Of a stretch of DNA of 64,000 bases, positions 45,297 to 54,009 are shown piece by piece. Within the stretch, counting starts at the first letter, position 1. The number at the start of each line of letters is the position of its first letter. The stretch is from positions 162,194,404 through 162,258,403 of the forward strand of contig JAVHZZ010000004.1 of NCBI GenBank assembly GCA_036250195.1. The letters run 5' to 3'. The DNA comes from Mixophyes australis (lineage: Eukaryota > Chordata > Amphibia > Anura > Limnodynastidae). Under the pieces are notes generated by a model. It did not search any database. It saw nothing but the letters and a program-made list of their open reading frames with translations, and was not told the DNA's origin. Both the position numbers and the translations under genes were made by a program.

Positions 45297-46830
45297 AAAC
45301 CCCAAAAAGTTTTTTAAGTATATAAATGGCAAAAGGATTAAAAAAGATAATATAGGACCCCTAAGAAGTGAGAGGGGTGAATTGATAAATGATACTAAGG
45401 AAAAAGCAGAGGTATTAAACACGTTCTTTTCTTCAGTATTTACCAGAGAGGAACAAATGGCAGATGTAATACATAAAAATGGAAATGAAACCATGCCATT
45501 AATTAATACTTGGTTGTCAGAGGAAGAAGTCCAAAGGCGACTGAAGAATATTAAGATAAATAAAGCTCCAGGTCCAGATGGCATACACCCAAGGGTCCTT
45601 ACGGAGTTAAACTCGGAAATAGCTAGACCGCTATTCTTAATTTTCAGAGATTCAATCTCATCAGGCTCAGTACCAAGGGATTGGCGAATAGCAGATGTGG
45701 TGCCGTTGTTTAAAAAGGGGACAAGATCACAACCAGAGAATTATAGACCTGTAAGCCTGACATCAATAGTGGGGAAACTACTGGAAGGTATTTTAAGGGA
45801 CAGTATTCAGGATTACTTGGTACGCAATAAAATTATTAGTGGGAATCAACATGGATTTGTGAGGGATAGGTCATGTCACACTAATCTAATTAGTTTCTAC
45901 GAGGAAGTTAGTGGGAACTTAGACCAGGGCAGGACAGTAGATGTGGTCTACTTAGATTTTGCAAAGACCTTTGATACAGTACCACACAAGAGGTTGGTTT
46001 ACAAAATAAGGGAACTGGGTCTAGGAATCAAAATTTGTACTTGGATCGAAAACTGATTAGAGAATAGGGAACAGAGAGTTGTGATAAATGGAACATTTTC
46101 TAATTGGTCAAAAGTCTTAAGTGGAGTACCTCAAGGTTCCGTGCTGGGACCACTCCTTTTTAATATATTTATTAATGACCTTGGTGATGGTTTAGAGAGT
46201 AAAGTTTCTATTTTTGCAGATGACACTAAACTCTGTAAGGTAATAAAATCAGAGCAAGATGTAGCTTCTCTACAGAGGGACTTAAATAAACTGGAGGATT
46301 GGGCGGCCAAATGGAATATGAGGTTTAACACAGATAAATGTAAGGTTATGCATTCAGGGATCAAAAACAAGAACGCAATCTATAAATTAAATGGAATTAA
46401 TTTAGGAGAATCTATATTGGAAAAGGATTTGGGAGTGCTCGTAGACAGTAGACTTAGCAATAGTGCTCAATGTCAAGCAGCAGCTGCAAGGGCAAACAAA
46501 GTATTGGCATGCATAAAAAGGGGCATAGATGCAAGGGAAGACAGTGTAATTTTGCCACTTTATAAATCGTTGGTAAGACCTCATCTTCAATATGCAGTAC
46601 AGTTCTGGGCACCACTCTATAAAAAAGATAATTTGGAACTAGAAAGGGTTCAGAGAAGGGCGACAAAATTGATAAAGGGTATGGAGTCATTAAGTTATGA
46701 GGAAAGGTTAGAGAGTTTAGGCATGTTTACTTTAGAAAAGAGGCGTCTAAGGGGAGATATGATTACTATGTACAAATACATTAGGGGTCAATACAGAGAG
46801 CTTTCATGAGAACTTTTTACCCCAAGGACC
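45290..46830 (+). pseudogene. CR1-type LINE reverse transcriptase (5'-truncated, interrupted)
   Basis: Non-LTR reverse transcriptase that primes on nicked target DNA. The element is truncated in the linker between endonuclease and RT. Blocks run in order: FFSSVFT, INKAPGPDGIHPRVL (~45,556-45,600), a QPENYRPVSLTS block (~45,734), GVPQGSVLGPLLFN (~46,120) and the catalytic FADDTKL (~46,214-46,234). The thumb includes VRPHLQYAVQFWAP and ERVQRRATKLIKG. The frame is open from 45,382 to 46,809 except for one TGA at 46,054-46,056. The provirus cuts it at 46,830, and coding resumes after 60,895. Confidence 0.88.
46827..46830. repeat. 4-bp target duplication of the provirus, left copy
   Basis: GACC, matched by GACC at 60,896-60,899. 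Four bases is usual for gamma-type retroviral integration. Confidence 0.85.
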
Positions 46831-47393
46831 TGTCGAAGTCAGCAAATTGGATAAAGTCATTTCAATTAAAGTCTAGCAAACTTGGTTGTCTTTGTCTGAA
46901 AAGATGCGTACGGTACGCATCGACGTACAAGGGCACGCTACGGCGTGAAAGGGCGTACGCATCCACTACACGTGGCAGCAACAGTAATTGGTCTTTTACC
47001 ATACATTCGCACAAACACGCATACTTATAAAATAGTACACATTATTGGTAGTTGCAACACATAGTCAGTTATGTCGAAATATAGTAGTATTTATATGTTA
47101 TATCAGAGTTACATGCATATTAGTGAAATACACAGAACGGGTTAAAGGAATAACATCATGAGTGGTATCATAATGAACCTTGTTACATATCCTACTGTTT
47201 GATGCGCTCTGCGAGGGAATCGCAGAGTGCATACGCAAGTTATGAATGATAGGGAATTATGAACTACTTAAGACTAAGGAATTCTGGCGGGAAGAGCAGA
47301 GCATACCCCCTGCAGAGATGACCCCCTCCTTTGGATTCCTTAGGATGAACCAGCCAATGATTGACGACCCCTTGGACATTCCTGAGACCCGGA

Positions 47394-47452
47394 CCAATAG
47401 ATGCAAGCCATACCATCTTCATTGTATTACTGTATTTGATTGTGTATATAAG
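47394..47452 (+). promoter_or_regulatory. LTR core promoter (CCAAT and TATA boxes)
   Basis: CCAAT at 47,394-47,398 and TATATAAG at 47,445-47,452 lie about 50 bases apart. Transcription would be expected to start about 25-30 bases after the TATA box, near 47,475-47,480. Confidence 0.75.
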
Positions 47453-47593
47453 CAGCAGCTTGTGATCCAGAGTGCAGACTTCTTGTCCCCAGACTTCAGG
47501 ATTGAATGACTGCACTGGATCCAGAGCGCCTGCGATAAGTAACGGCTGTATTTACTATTACTTCGCTTGAGCATATTTTTTCCACTTATTGCG

Positions 47594-47599
47594 AATAAA
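47594..47599 (+). terminator. LTR poly(A) signal
   Basis: AATAAA in the 5' LTR, about 145 bases after the TATA box. The equivalent in the 3' LTR is at 60,820-60,825, now beyond the gypsy insert. Confidence 0.75.
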
Positions 47600-47671
47600 T
47601 CTTTGTGCGTTGGAAACACAAATCGAGGTTCGACAATCGTTATTGGTTAGCGACAATACGCACATAACAAT

Positions 47672-47682
47672 TGGGGGCTCGT
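47672..47682 (+). promoter_or_regulatory. Primer binding site, tRNA-Pro type
   Basis: TGGGGGCTCGT starts two bases after the LTR, the spacing seen in gammaretroviruses, and matches the first 11 bases expected for a tRNA-Pro primer. The next bases (GAGC) leave that match. Confidence 0.75.
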
Positions 47683-48663
47683 GAGCTTTGGAGGTTTCGT
47701 TGCCGATGATACGCAAGACCAACGGATTTCGGTTCCTCAACAAAGGGTGGAGACGCGTCATAAACGGGTAAGAACGCATGGTGTTCAAAACCTGAATTTT
47801 ACTCTGTGTTGCGAAACCGAATGTCCGTTTTGCATTATCTAGGGCACGCTAACTAGAACCTAGGGACAAAAGAGAAAACTGTTTCTTTTTTCTGTCATTG
47901 TGCGTTTTAACTGTATTGCATTGTTTAGCGTATGTGTACTTCCTGCTGTGCGTACGCGAACTTCCGGTAAACTTGCCACGTGGTTAAACAATCGTTTTGA
48001 TAGTTATTATACATGCATAGTATAATTACTTGTGAAAGCCTCTGAGACATTATTACTATTGTTGGGAACTTTTGATTTTCTGCGCAGAAAAGGTGTATAG
48101 TGTGTGATGTTGTAACGTAGATACACTGTTTTATTGTTGAGGTGCTCAGTTGCTGTCTGACGAGGCGGATTGCCCAACTGAAGGACGGTATACAGGGCAG
48201 GTATACCGAATGCGAAAACTGGGTTTTCGCAAAGCGCTACCAATAGATCGCAAGGTTTGCTAATAATTAGTATTGGTAGGCAGTGCGATCCGGTCGCACC
48301 GTTAGTGCGAATTGGTGAAGCAGCTAGGAGGAATTATACTGGAAAGGCAGGTTGATTGTATCGACTTTGCGCTCCCAGCGATAATAAACTCAGCAGATTT
48401 TGTGGTTTAGCCAGGGTATTGAGGAGCTGATAGCCCTTGGGGCCCACAGTGATATTTCTGTATTAGGGAAAAGCGAGTGAGCGCGGCTAAAGGAAATACG
48501 TTCACCGAGGATTATAGATCTCTAGCGGTGAGTATAGCAACAGAGTTGAAATTATTAGGTGGAAAGAACAGAGCATTGCGGTGTGTCTGTATTTCACATT
48601 TGGCCGGAAGGAACAGAGCATTGCGGTGTGTCTATGTTCCGGGTAGAAGGTATATTGTTCAAC
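47683..48663 (+). other. Proviral leader with candidate splice donors
   Basis: About 980 bases precede gag. GTAAGA at 47,768 (after ACGG) and GTGAGT at 48,528 (after AGCG) are good 5' splice-site candidates for the env messenger. A 45-base direct repeat (GAACAGAGCATTGCGGTGTG at ~48,566 and ~48,611) lies just before gag. The leader would also hold the packaging signal, which cannot be located by eye. Confidence 0.6.
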
Positions 48664-50277
48664 ATGGGTGCTAAGCATACGCTAGAGATGGTCAGTGTAC
48701 TGCCTAAGGAAGGCCCTATTGGTTCAGCGAGGTTTCTCATGTGTAAGAAGTATGGTGCATATGCAACTGTGTATTGTGACACGTGGGTCGGGATGACCAA
48801 AGCTTGTGATAGGCCTTTCCCAACAATAGGGAGTTTTAATGCAGAGGTACTGAATACTGTAAAAGATAGAATATGGTTGATCAAGTCAACGAAAAAGAGA
48901 AATAGACATAATGATTGTTTAAAATTGTGGCAAATGGAAGGTAACACGTGGCAGAGCAGCGAATGCAAACCGGAAATAGGCGTGGCGAAAAGCGCGCGCA
49001 AGGCAGATGTAACCATTGAGAAGCGTGGCGAACTCAGCACAAGCGCGCCCCCGCCACCTTATGTGGCGGGAGGGGTAAGTACAGCCGTTGTTAAAACTGA
49101 AAATAGAAAAATGACTAAGTTGTACCCTGTTTTAAATCAGTTTCAATCAAGTGTATCTGAAAACGAAGATGAACCCACTGTGATTTCGGCCATTGCCCAT
49201 GCTGTTAATGTACTAGAGGCTCAGCGCAATTATGAGAAAATTGCTGAGATAGGTGAGAGTAGCGTGATCACTAGGAGTGAAAGTGTTCTAAATCTAGGGC
49301 CTGTAAATCCTGTAGCGTCCCCTGAAGTTAGTGTACCAGAGGGTGTGTTCCCGGTCCGCACAATATCAGTTCCCAATGGGAAACCGGATAAGGATGGTGT
49401 AGTTCCTTTAAGAAATGTTACAATGCATTGTCCCTGGACTAGATCAGAATTACGTTCCATTATGACTGAATTCCCAGATCCTAGAAAAGAGTTAGCTAAA
49501 TGTCAGAAATTTGTTAAAGACTTAGGGAATGCTCATGAACCAACCAGTAAGGATTGGCGGGTAGTGTTGAGGGCGTGTCTTCCTCCCAATACTAACATAC
49601 AAAAATTTATTGGAGATTGTTTGTTGGAGGAAGATGACACCCTGACTGATGAGATTAACCAACGGAATATAGAACAAATTGTCAAACATTTAGCCATCTG
49701 TTTTCCAGTAGTAGTAAATTGGAGTAAGATTTTCACCATTAAACAAAAGGATAGTGAAACTGCCTCAGATTACTTTGCTAGAGCTATAACAGCGATTGCA
49801 CGATTTACTGGGATATCCAACATAAGTGAGGACCCACATCACAGAGAGGTAGCTGTAGGGGTACTGATGGATGGCCTTAGGGAAAATTTAAAGACGAGAG
49901 TACAAACCACATTACCTAATTGGAGAGGCGTCACGGTAGACTTCCTTAGGGAGTCTGCTGTGGAGCATGACAAGAACCTTTTTAGAAAAAGGGAAGAGAA
50001 AAGTGATAGGTTAATGACGGTAAGTATACAGGCTCTAGAAGGGGTGCATACACGACCACCAGCATACAACCCATATAACAGGAAACCTAAAGTGATCAGG
50101 TGTTTCAACTGTAACGAGGAAGGACATTACAGGAGAGATTGTAATAAAGAAAGACTCAATAGGGGTGGGTCACATAGATATCCTCCAAGAAAGGATTCAC
50201 ATAGACTAGAAGACTCACATCTACCCGCGCATATTACGGCAGCAAATGCTGCGCGGGAAATCAATAGTCAGCGCTAG
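48664..50277 (+). CDS. gag: Retroviral Gag polyprotein (endogenous, intact)
   Basis: Structural polyprotein that assembles the particle at the plasma membrane. I chose the ATG at 48,664 because it gives MGAKHT at the N-terminus, an N-myristoylation signal for membrane targeting; in-frame upstream starts (GTG 48,559, ATG 48,634) would bury that glycine. The 537-residue product has a PPPPY late-budding motif at residues 129-133, a capsid-like region around 240-420, a basic charged segment at ~440-465, a PPAY further on, and one CCHC knuckle (C480, C483, H488, C493) that binds RNA. No internal stop. It ends at a TAG in frame with pol. Single-knuckle, PPPY-bearing Gag fits class I retroviruses. 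Confidence 0.93.
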   Translation: MGAKHTLEMVSVLPKEGPIGSARFLMCKKYGAYATVYCDTWVGMTKACDRPFPTIGSFNAEVLNTVKDRIWLIKSTKKRNRHNDCLKLWQMEGNTWQSSECKPEIGVAKSARKADVTIEKRGELSTSAPPPPYVAGGVSTAVVKTENRKMTKLYPVLNQFQSSVSENEDEPTVISAIAHAVNVLEAQRNYEKIAEIGESSVITRSESVLNLGPVNPVASPEVSVPEGVFPVRTISVPNGKPDKDGVVPLRNVTMHCPWTRSELRSIMTEFPDPRKELAKCQKFVKDLGNAHEPTSKDWRVVLRACLPPNTNIQKFIGDCLLEEDDTLTDEINQRNIEQIVKHLAICFPVVVNWSKIFTIKQKDSETASDYFARAITAIARFTGISNISEDPHHREVAVGVLMDGLRENLKTRVQTTLPNWRGVTVDFLRESAVEHDKNLFRKREEKSDRLMTVSIQALEGVHTRPPAYNPYNRKPKVIRCFNCNEEGHYRRDCNKERLNRGGSHRYPPRKDSHRLEDSHLPAHITAANAAREINSQR

Positions 50278-50304
50278 GGGTCAGGCCATACCTGTAGTCT
50301 ACAG
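50275..50304 (+). promoter_or_regulatory. Gag-pol UAG readthrough site
   Basis: Gag ends with TAG at 50,275-50,277 followed by GGG; the same frame stays open through pol with no other stop. A perfect small inverted repeat, CTGTA-GTC-TACAG (50,292-50,304), starts 14 bases downstream. Gammaretroviruses use UAG suppression with a downstream structure, so readthrough is inferred. Confidence 0.8.
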
Positions 50305-53300
50305 CCAGTGAGGTTAACTGAGAGTCAGAGTGAAGAACCAACAATGATAGTTGACATAGCTGGCAGGAAACAAACTTTTCTTGTAGATACAGGGGCGGCC
50401 CGATCTGTGATAACCTCTCCTTTCAATCTACAGGTGACCAGCAAAACTATTCCAGCTATGGGGGTGACGGGAAAAGTGTTACATTATCCTCTAACTAAAC
50501 CCGCCGAAGTTACTATCGGGCCTCTGCATACTAAGCATTCGTTTCTCTTGGCTGCAGCGGCTCCTACTAACTTGCTAGGGAGAGACTTGTTATGTAAAAT
50601 GGGATGTGTCATATACTGTACTTCAGATGGTGTGTTCCTAGATATACCCGAGAAGGTTGCACATGAGGTACAGGACATATTGCACACCCCTCCAAGGTTA
50701 ATGTTACACTCTCCTGTTATAGAACAAAGTCCATCTCAAGTAAAGGGGATGTTGCTGGAAATACCAGGTTCCCTATGGACCAGAGATGGACAGGACACTG
50801 GACTGATGGCAAACGTAGCCCCTGTCATGGTCAATCTAAAAAGTGGTAGGATAGCTCCAAAAATCCCACAGTATCCATTAAAACCGGAGGTGGAACTAGG
50901 GGTATATCCTGTTATTGAGAGGCTGTTACAACAAGGGATTTTAATTCGTACAGCCAGTACAGCAAATAGTCCCATTTTCCCTGTGAAGAAGAGTGGGGGG
51001 AGGGGCTATAGATTAGTCCAGGACTTAAGGGGAATTAACAAAGTTGTTGAGAGCCAATTCCCCGTAGTGCCGAATCCAGCTGTCATCCTCATGCAGATTC
51101 CACCGTCTGCCAGTCATTTTACTGTCATTGATCTATGTTCTGCTTTCTTTTCAGTCCCTCTTCACCCTGACTACCAATACCTTTTTGCATTCTCCTACAG
51201 GGGAGTGCAATACACATGGACCAGACTACCCCAGGGGTTCATTGACAGCCCCAGTATTTTCTCCCAAGCCTTACATGACTGTTTGCAATCCTTTCAACCC
51301 CACAATGGGTCTGTTCTAATTCAATATGTGGACGATTTGTTGTTGTGCTCTGATTCTTTTATGTCATGTTTACATGATACTAAATTGTTGTTGCTTCATC
51401 TTTCACAAACAGGGCACAAGGTGGCAAAGGATAAATTACAGCCATGTCAGACTAAGGTCAAATACTTAGGACACTGCCTCACTAAGGGGCTAAGACACCT
51501 GACAACCGACAGAATTGAGGCCATACAACACATGACCCTGCCGCAGAGCCAGAAGCAGATTCGTACTTTCTTGGGGATGTGTGGATACTGTAGGTCCTGG
51601 ATCCCAGGTTTTTCTATTCTGGCATTACCATTGCAGGAGCTAGTCTCTTCCTCAAAACCAGAACGTGTCGTACACACAGAAGAGTCGGAGCAAGCGTTCT
51701 TTAATCTTAAAGATAGTCTGACAAGAGCACCTGCATTGGGAATACCTGATTATGAAAAGCCTTTTGAGCTATTTTGTACAGAAGCTGATGGCTGTGCAGC
51801 AGGTGTCCTCACACAGAAACATGGTGACGCTAGCAGACCGGTAGCATACTACAGTGCACAATTAGACAATGTGGCAAGGTCACTCCCAACATGTCTCAGA
51901 AGTGTAGCAGCAACGGCCCTTCTAGTAAGTAAGAGCGAGGATGTAGTATTAGGACATAATTCAACCATCTATACACCCCATGCTGTATCAGCTCTGTTAA
52001 ATTCAGCCCAAACCAGACATGTTTCTTCAGCTAGATTCACAAAGTGGGAACTAGCCCTGATGGCACCCTCAAACATCACCATCAAACGATGTAGCACCCT
52101 AAATCCAGCTACATACCTTCCGTATGTGTCTCAAGAGACACAAAGGGTGGGAGGTGAGGAGACCCTGGTTGATGATAAGTTAGGCAAGAATACTGACACG
52201 CATGACTGTATGGAACACCTGAATCAGACCTTTACTGCAAGGCCCGACATACGTGACACCCCCTTAGAAAATGTAGATTTTACGTTTTATACAGACGGAA
52301 GTTGCCATAGACAGACAGAGACAGGAGAGCTATGTACTGGTTACGCTGTTGTAGACGATCAGGATGTGGTAGAAGCTGAACCCCTTGGTCCACCTCACTC
52401 AGCCCAGGTGGCGGAACTAGTAGCACTAAGGAGAGCGTGTGAATTGGCAGAAGGTAAATCAGCCAACATATATACTGACTCTAGGTACGCCTTCGGGGTA
52501 GTGCATGATTTTGGGGCCCTTTGGCATCTTAGAAACTTTACGACAGCAGCAGGTACACCAGTGGCACACTCACAACACATAAAAGGACTTCTGACAGCGA
52601 TACAGTTACCCAGAACAGTAGCCGTCATAAAGTGCAAAGCCCATACCTTTGAAGAAGACCCAGTGTCATTGGGCAACAACAGGGCAGACGAAGCTGCTAA
52701 ATGGGCAGCAGGGCAACCTATGACTGTATCGACCGAGACTATGATGGTTTTTCAGACATTAGACACGCAGAAATTAATTGAAATGCAAGATTTGTGTTCC
52801 CTGCAGGAGAAGGCGGTCTGGAAGGCGAAGGGATGTGGTCAAGAGTCCTCAGGACTCTGGAGGGATGGACAAGGTAAGCCTGTAGCTCCCCGAACATACT
52901 ATCCAAGCCTGGCTGAAGCAGCACACGGCCTGACTCACCTGGGTAAAGAAGGTATGTGCAAACTGGTGAGAGCATACTGGTGTGCTCCCGGATTTTCCTC
53001 TCAAGCTGGTAAGAAAGCAATGTCATGTCTTACTTGTTTGAGGAAAAATGTTGGGAAAACTATTCCAACTGAGCCATCCCACATCCCTCCTACAGACGGA
53101 CCTTTTCAGGTAATACAAATTGACTATATCCAATTACCACCGTGCAGGAATCTAAAGTATGTGTTAGTGTGTATTGATGTGTTTTCCGGTTGGGTAGAAG
53201 CATATCCGGCAGCCACTAATACTGCTGTGTTCACTGCAAAGAAAATCGTACAAGACTTTGTGTGTAGGTTCGGTATCCCTAGAATCATTGAAAGTGATAG

Positions 53301-53952
53301 GGGTACCCATTTTACTGGTGATGTCTTCCAAAATATGTGTAAACTCATGGGAATCAGTAGCAGACTTCACACCCCTTACCGACCACAAGCCAGTGGTAAG
53401 GTGGAGAGAGTAAACGGTACTATCAAGAACAAACTAGGCAAGATAATGGCTGAAACTGGGTTGGCATGGCCTGAGGCTTTGCCGTTGGTCCTCCACAGCA
53501 TTCGAACCACTCCTAGACCTCCTCTTAATCTGTCCCCCTTTGAGATACTGTTCGGACGACAACCTCATTTGATCGTGAGTCCACAAGACGACTTAAAGTG
53601 TAATAATGAAGTGACTGTACAATATCTTATAAGAATGAGTAGACAGCTGAAACAACAACAACAAAAACTAAAAATGCTGTCACCTGGTATGCCAGAGACG
53701 AACTGTCATGATGTTGAACCTGGAGACTATGTTATGATCCGCAATTTCTTACATTCAGGTTGTTTAACAGATCGTTGGGAAGGCCCGTACCAAGTGCTGC
53801 TGACCAGTACTACATCACTGAAGGTTGCAGAGAGAGACACTTGGGTCCATTCCACCCACTGCAGGAGAGTCCATAATCCGGAGAAAGTGCAAGACAAGAC
53901 TCAGACCGACGACATAGAGCTGTCACTTGTGAGCCTGTTCCGGGAGACCTAA
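50278..53952 (+). CDS. pol: Retroviral Pro-Pol (protease, RT, RNase H, integrase), intact
   Basis: Expressed as Gag-Pol by readthrough of the TAG, so there is no separate start; 1,224 codons. Protease: VDTGAA active-site loop at 50,383-50,400 and GRDLL later. Reverse transcriptase: LPQGFIDSP (~51,229) and catalytic YVDD at 51,325-51,336. RNase H: TDGS near 52,291 and TDSRYA downstream. Integrase: zinc site H..H (52,924, 52,936) with C..C near 53,025, catalytic D at 53,122, D at 53,296, E at 53,404 (35 residues between the last two), then a C-terminal domain with a GPY-like WEGPYQV block. All catalytic residues are present and there are no internal stops. It ends 57 bases before the env ATG, without overlap. 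Confidence 0.94.
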   Translation, partial: GSGHTCSLQPVRLTESQSEEPTMIVDIAGRKQTFLVDTGAARSVITSPFNLQVTSKTIPAMGVTGKVLHYPLTKPAEVTIGPLHTKHSFLLAAAAPTNLLGRDLLCKMGCVIYCTSDGVFLDIPEKVAHEVQDILHTPPRLMLHSPVIEQSPSQVKGMLLEIPGSLWTRDGQDTGLMANVAPVMVNLKSGRIAPKIPQYPLKPEVELGVYPVIERLLQQGILIRTASTANSPIFPVKKSGGRGYRLVQDLRGINKVVESQFPVVPNPAVILMQIPPSASHFTVIDLCSAFFSVPLHPDYQYLFAFSYRGVQYTWTRLPQGFIDSPSIFSQALHDCLQSFQPHNGSVLIQYVDDLLLCSDSFMSCLHDTKLLLLHLSQTGHKVAKDKLQPCQTKVKYLGHCLTKGLRHLTTDRIEAIQHMTLPQSQKQIRTFLGMCGYCRSWIPGFSILALPLQELVSSSKPERVVHTEESEQAFFNLKDSLTRAPALGIPDYEKPFELFCTEADGCAAGVLTQKHGDASRPVAYYSAQLDNVARSLPTCLRSVAATALLVSKSEDVVLGHNSTIYTPHAVSALLNSAQTRHVSSARFTKWELALMAPSNITIKRCSTLNPATYLPYVSQETQRVGGEETLVDDKLGKNTDTHDCMEHLNQTFTARPDIRDTPLENVDFTFYTDGSCHRQTETGELCTGYAVVDDQDVVEAEPLGPPHSAQVAELVALRRACELAEGKSANIYTDSRYAFGVVHDFGALWHLRNFTTAAGTPVAHSQHIKGLLTAIQLPRTVAVIKCKAHTFEEDPVSLGNNRADEAAKWAAGQPMTVSTETMMVFQTLDTQKLIEMQDLCSLQEKAVWKAKGCGQESSGLWRDGQGKPVAPRTYYPSLAEAAHGLTHLGKEGMCKLVRAYWCAPGFSSQAGKKAMSCLTCLRKNVGKTIPTEPSHIPPTDGPFQVIQIDYIQLPPCRNLKYVLVCIDVFSGWVEAYPAATNTAVFTAKKIVQDFVCRFGIPRIIESDRGTHFTGDVFQNMCKLMGISSRLHTPYRPQASGKVERVNGTIKNKLGKIMAETGLAWPEALPLVLHSIRTTPRPPLNLSPFEILFGRQPHLIVSPQDDLKCNNEVTVQYLIRMSRQLKQQQQKLKMLSPGMPETNCHDVEPGDYVMIRNFLHSGCLTDRWEGPYQVLLTSTTSLKVAERDTWVHSTHCRRVHNPEKVQDKTQTDDIELSLVSLFRET

Positions 53953-54009
53953 AGCCTGCAGTTGAGACACCTGAACCAGAGACGTTGCCTTAGAACTATC
54001 TTTCCAGCG

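Larger units (their letters stand above)
46831..47669 (+). repeat. Proviral 5' LTR
   Basis: Starts TGTCGAAGTC and ends CACATAACA (TG..CA). It contains CCAAT (47,394-47,398), TATATAAG (47,445-47,452) and AATAAA (47,594-47,599), so U3, R and U5 are all present. It is identical to the 3' LTR except at 46,934. Confidence 0.95.

Noticed and set aside
48559..48663. Upstream GTG or ATG start for gag
   Set aside because: Starting at 48,664 gives an N-terminal MG with a myristoylation-like context. A stop lies directly before 48,559, and the extra residues come from a repeat.
50275..50310. Ribosomal frameshift between gag and pol
   Set aside because: Gag and pol are in the same frame, so only suppression of the TAG is needed.
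53962..54009. Upstream TTG start for env
   Set aside because: The ATG at 54,010 directly begins a hydrophobic signal peptide. The upstream 16 codons are basic and would precede it without purpose.
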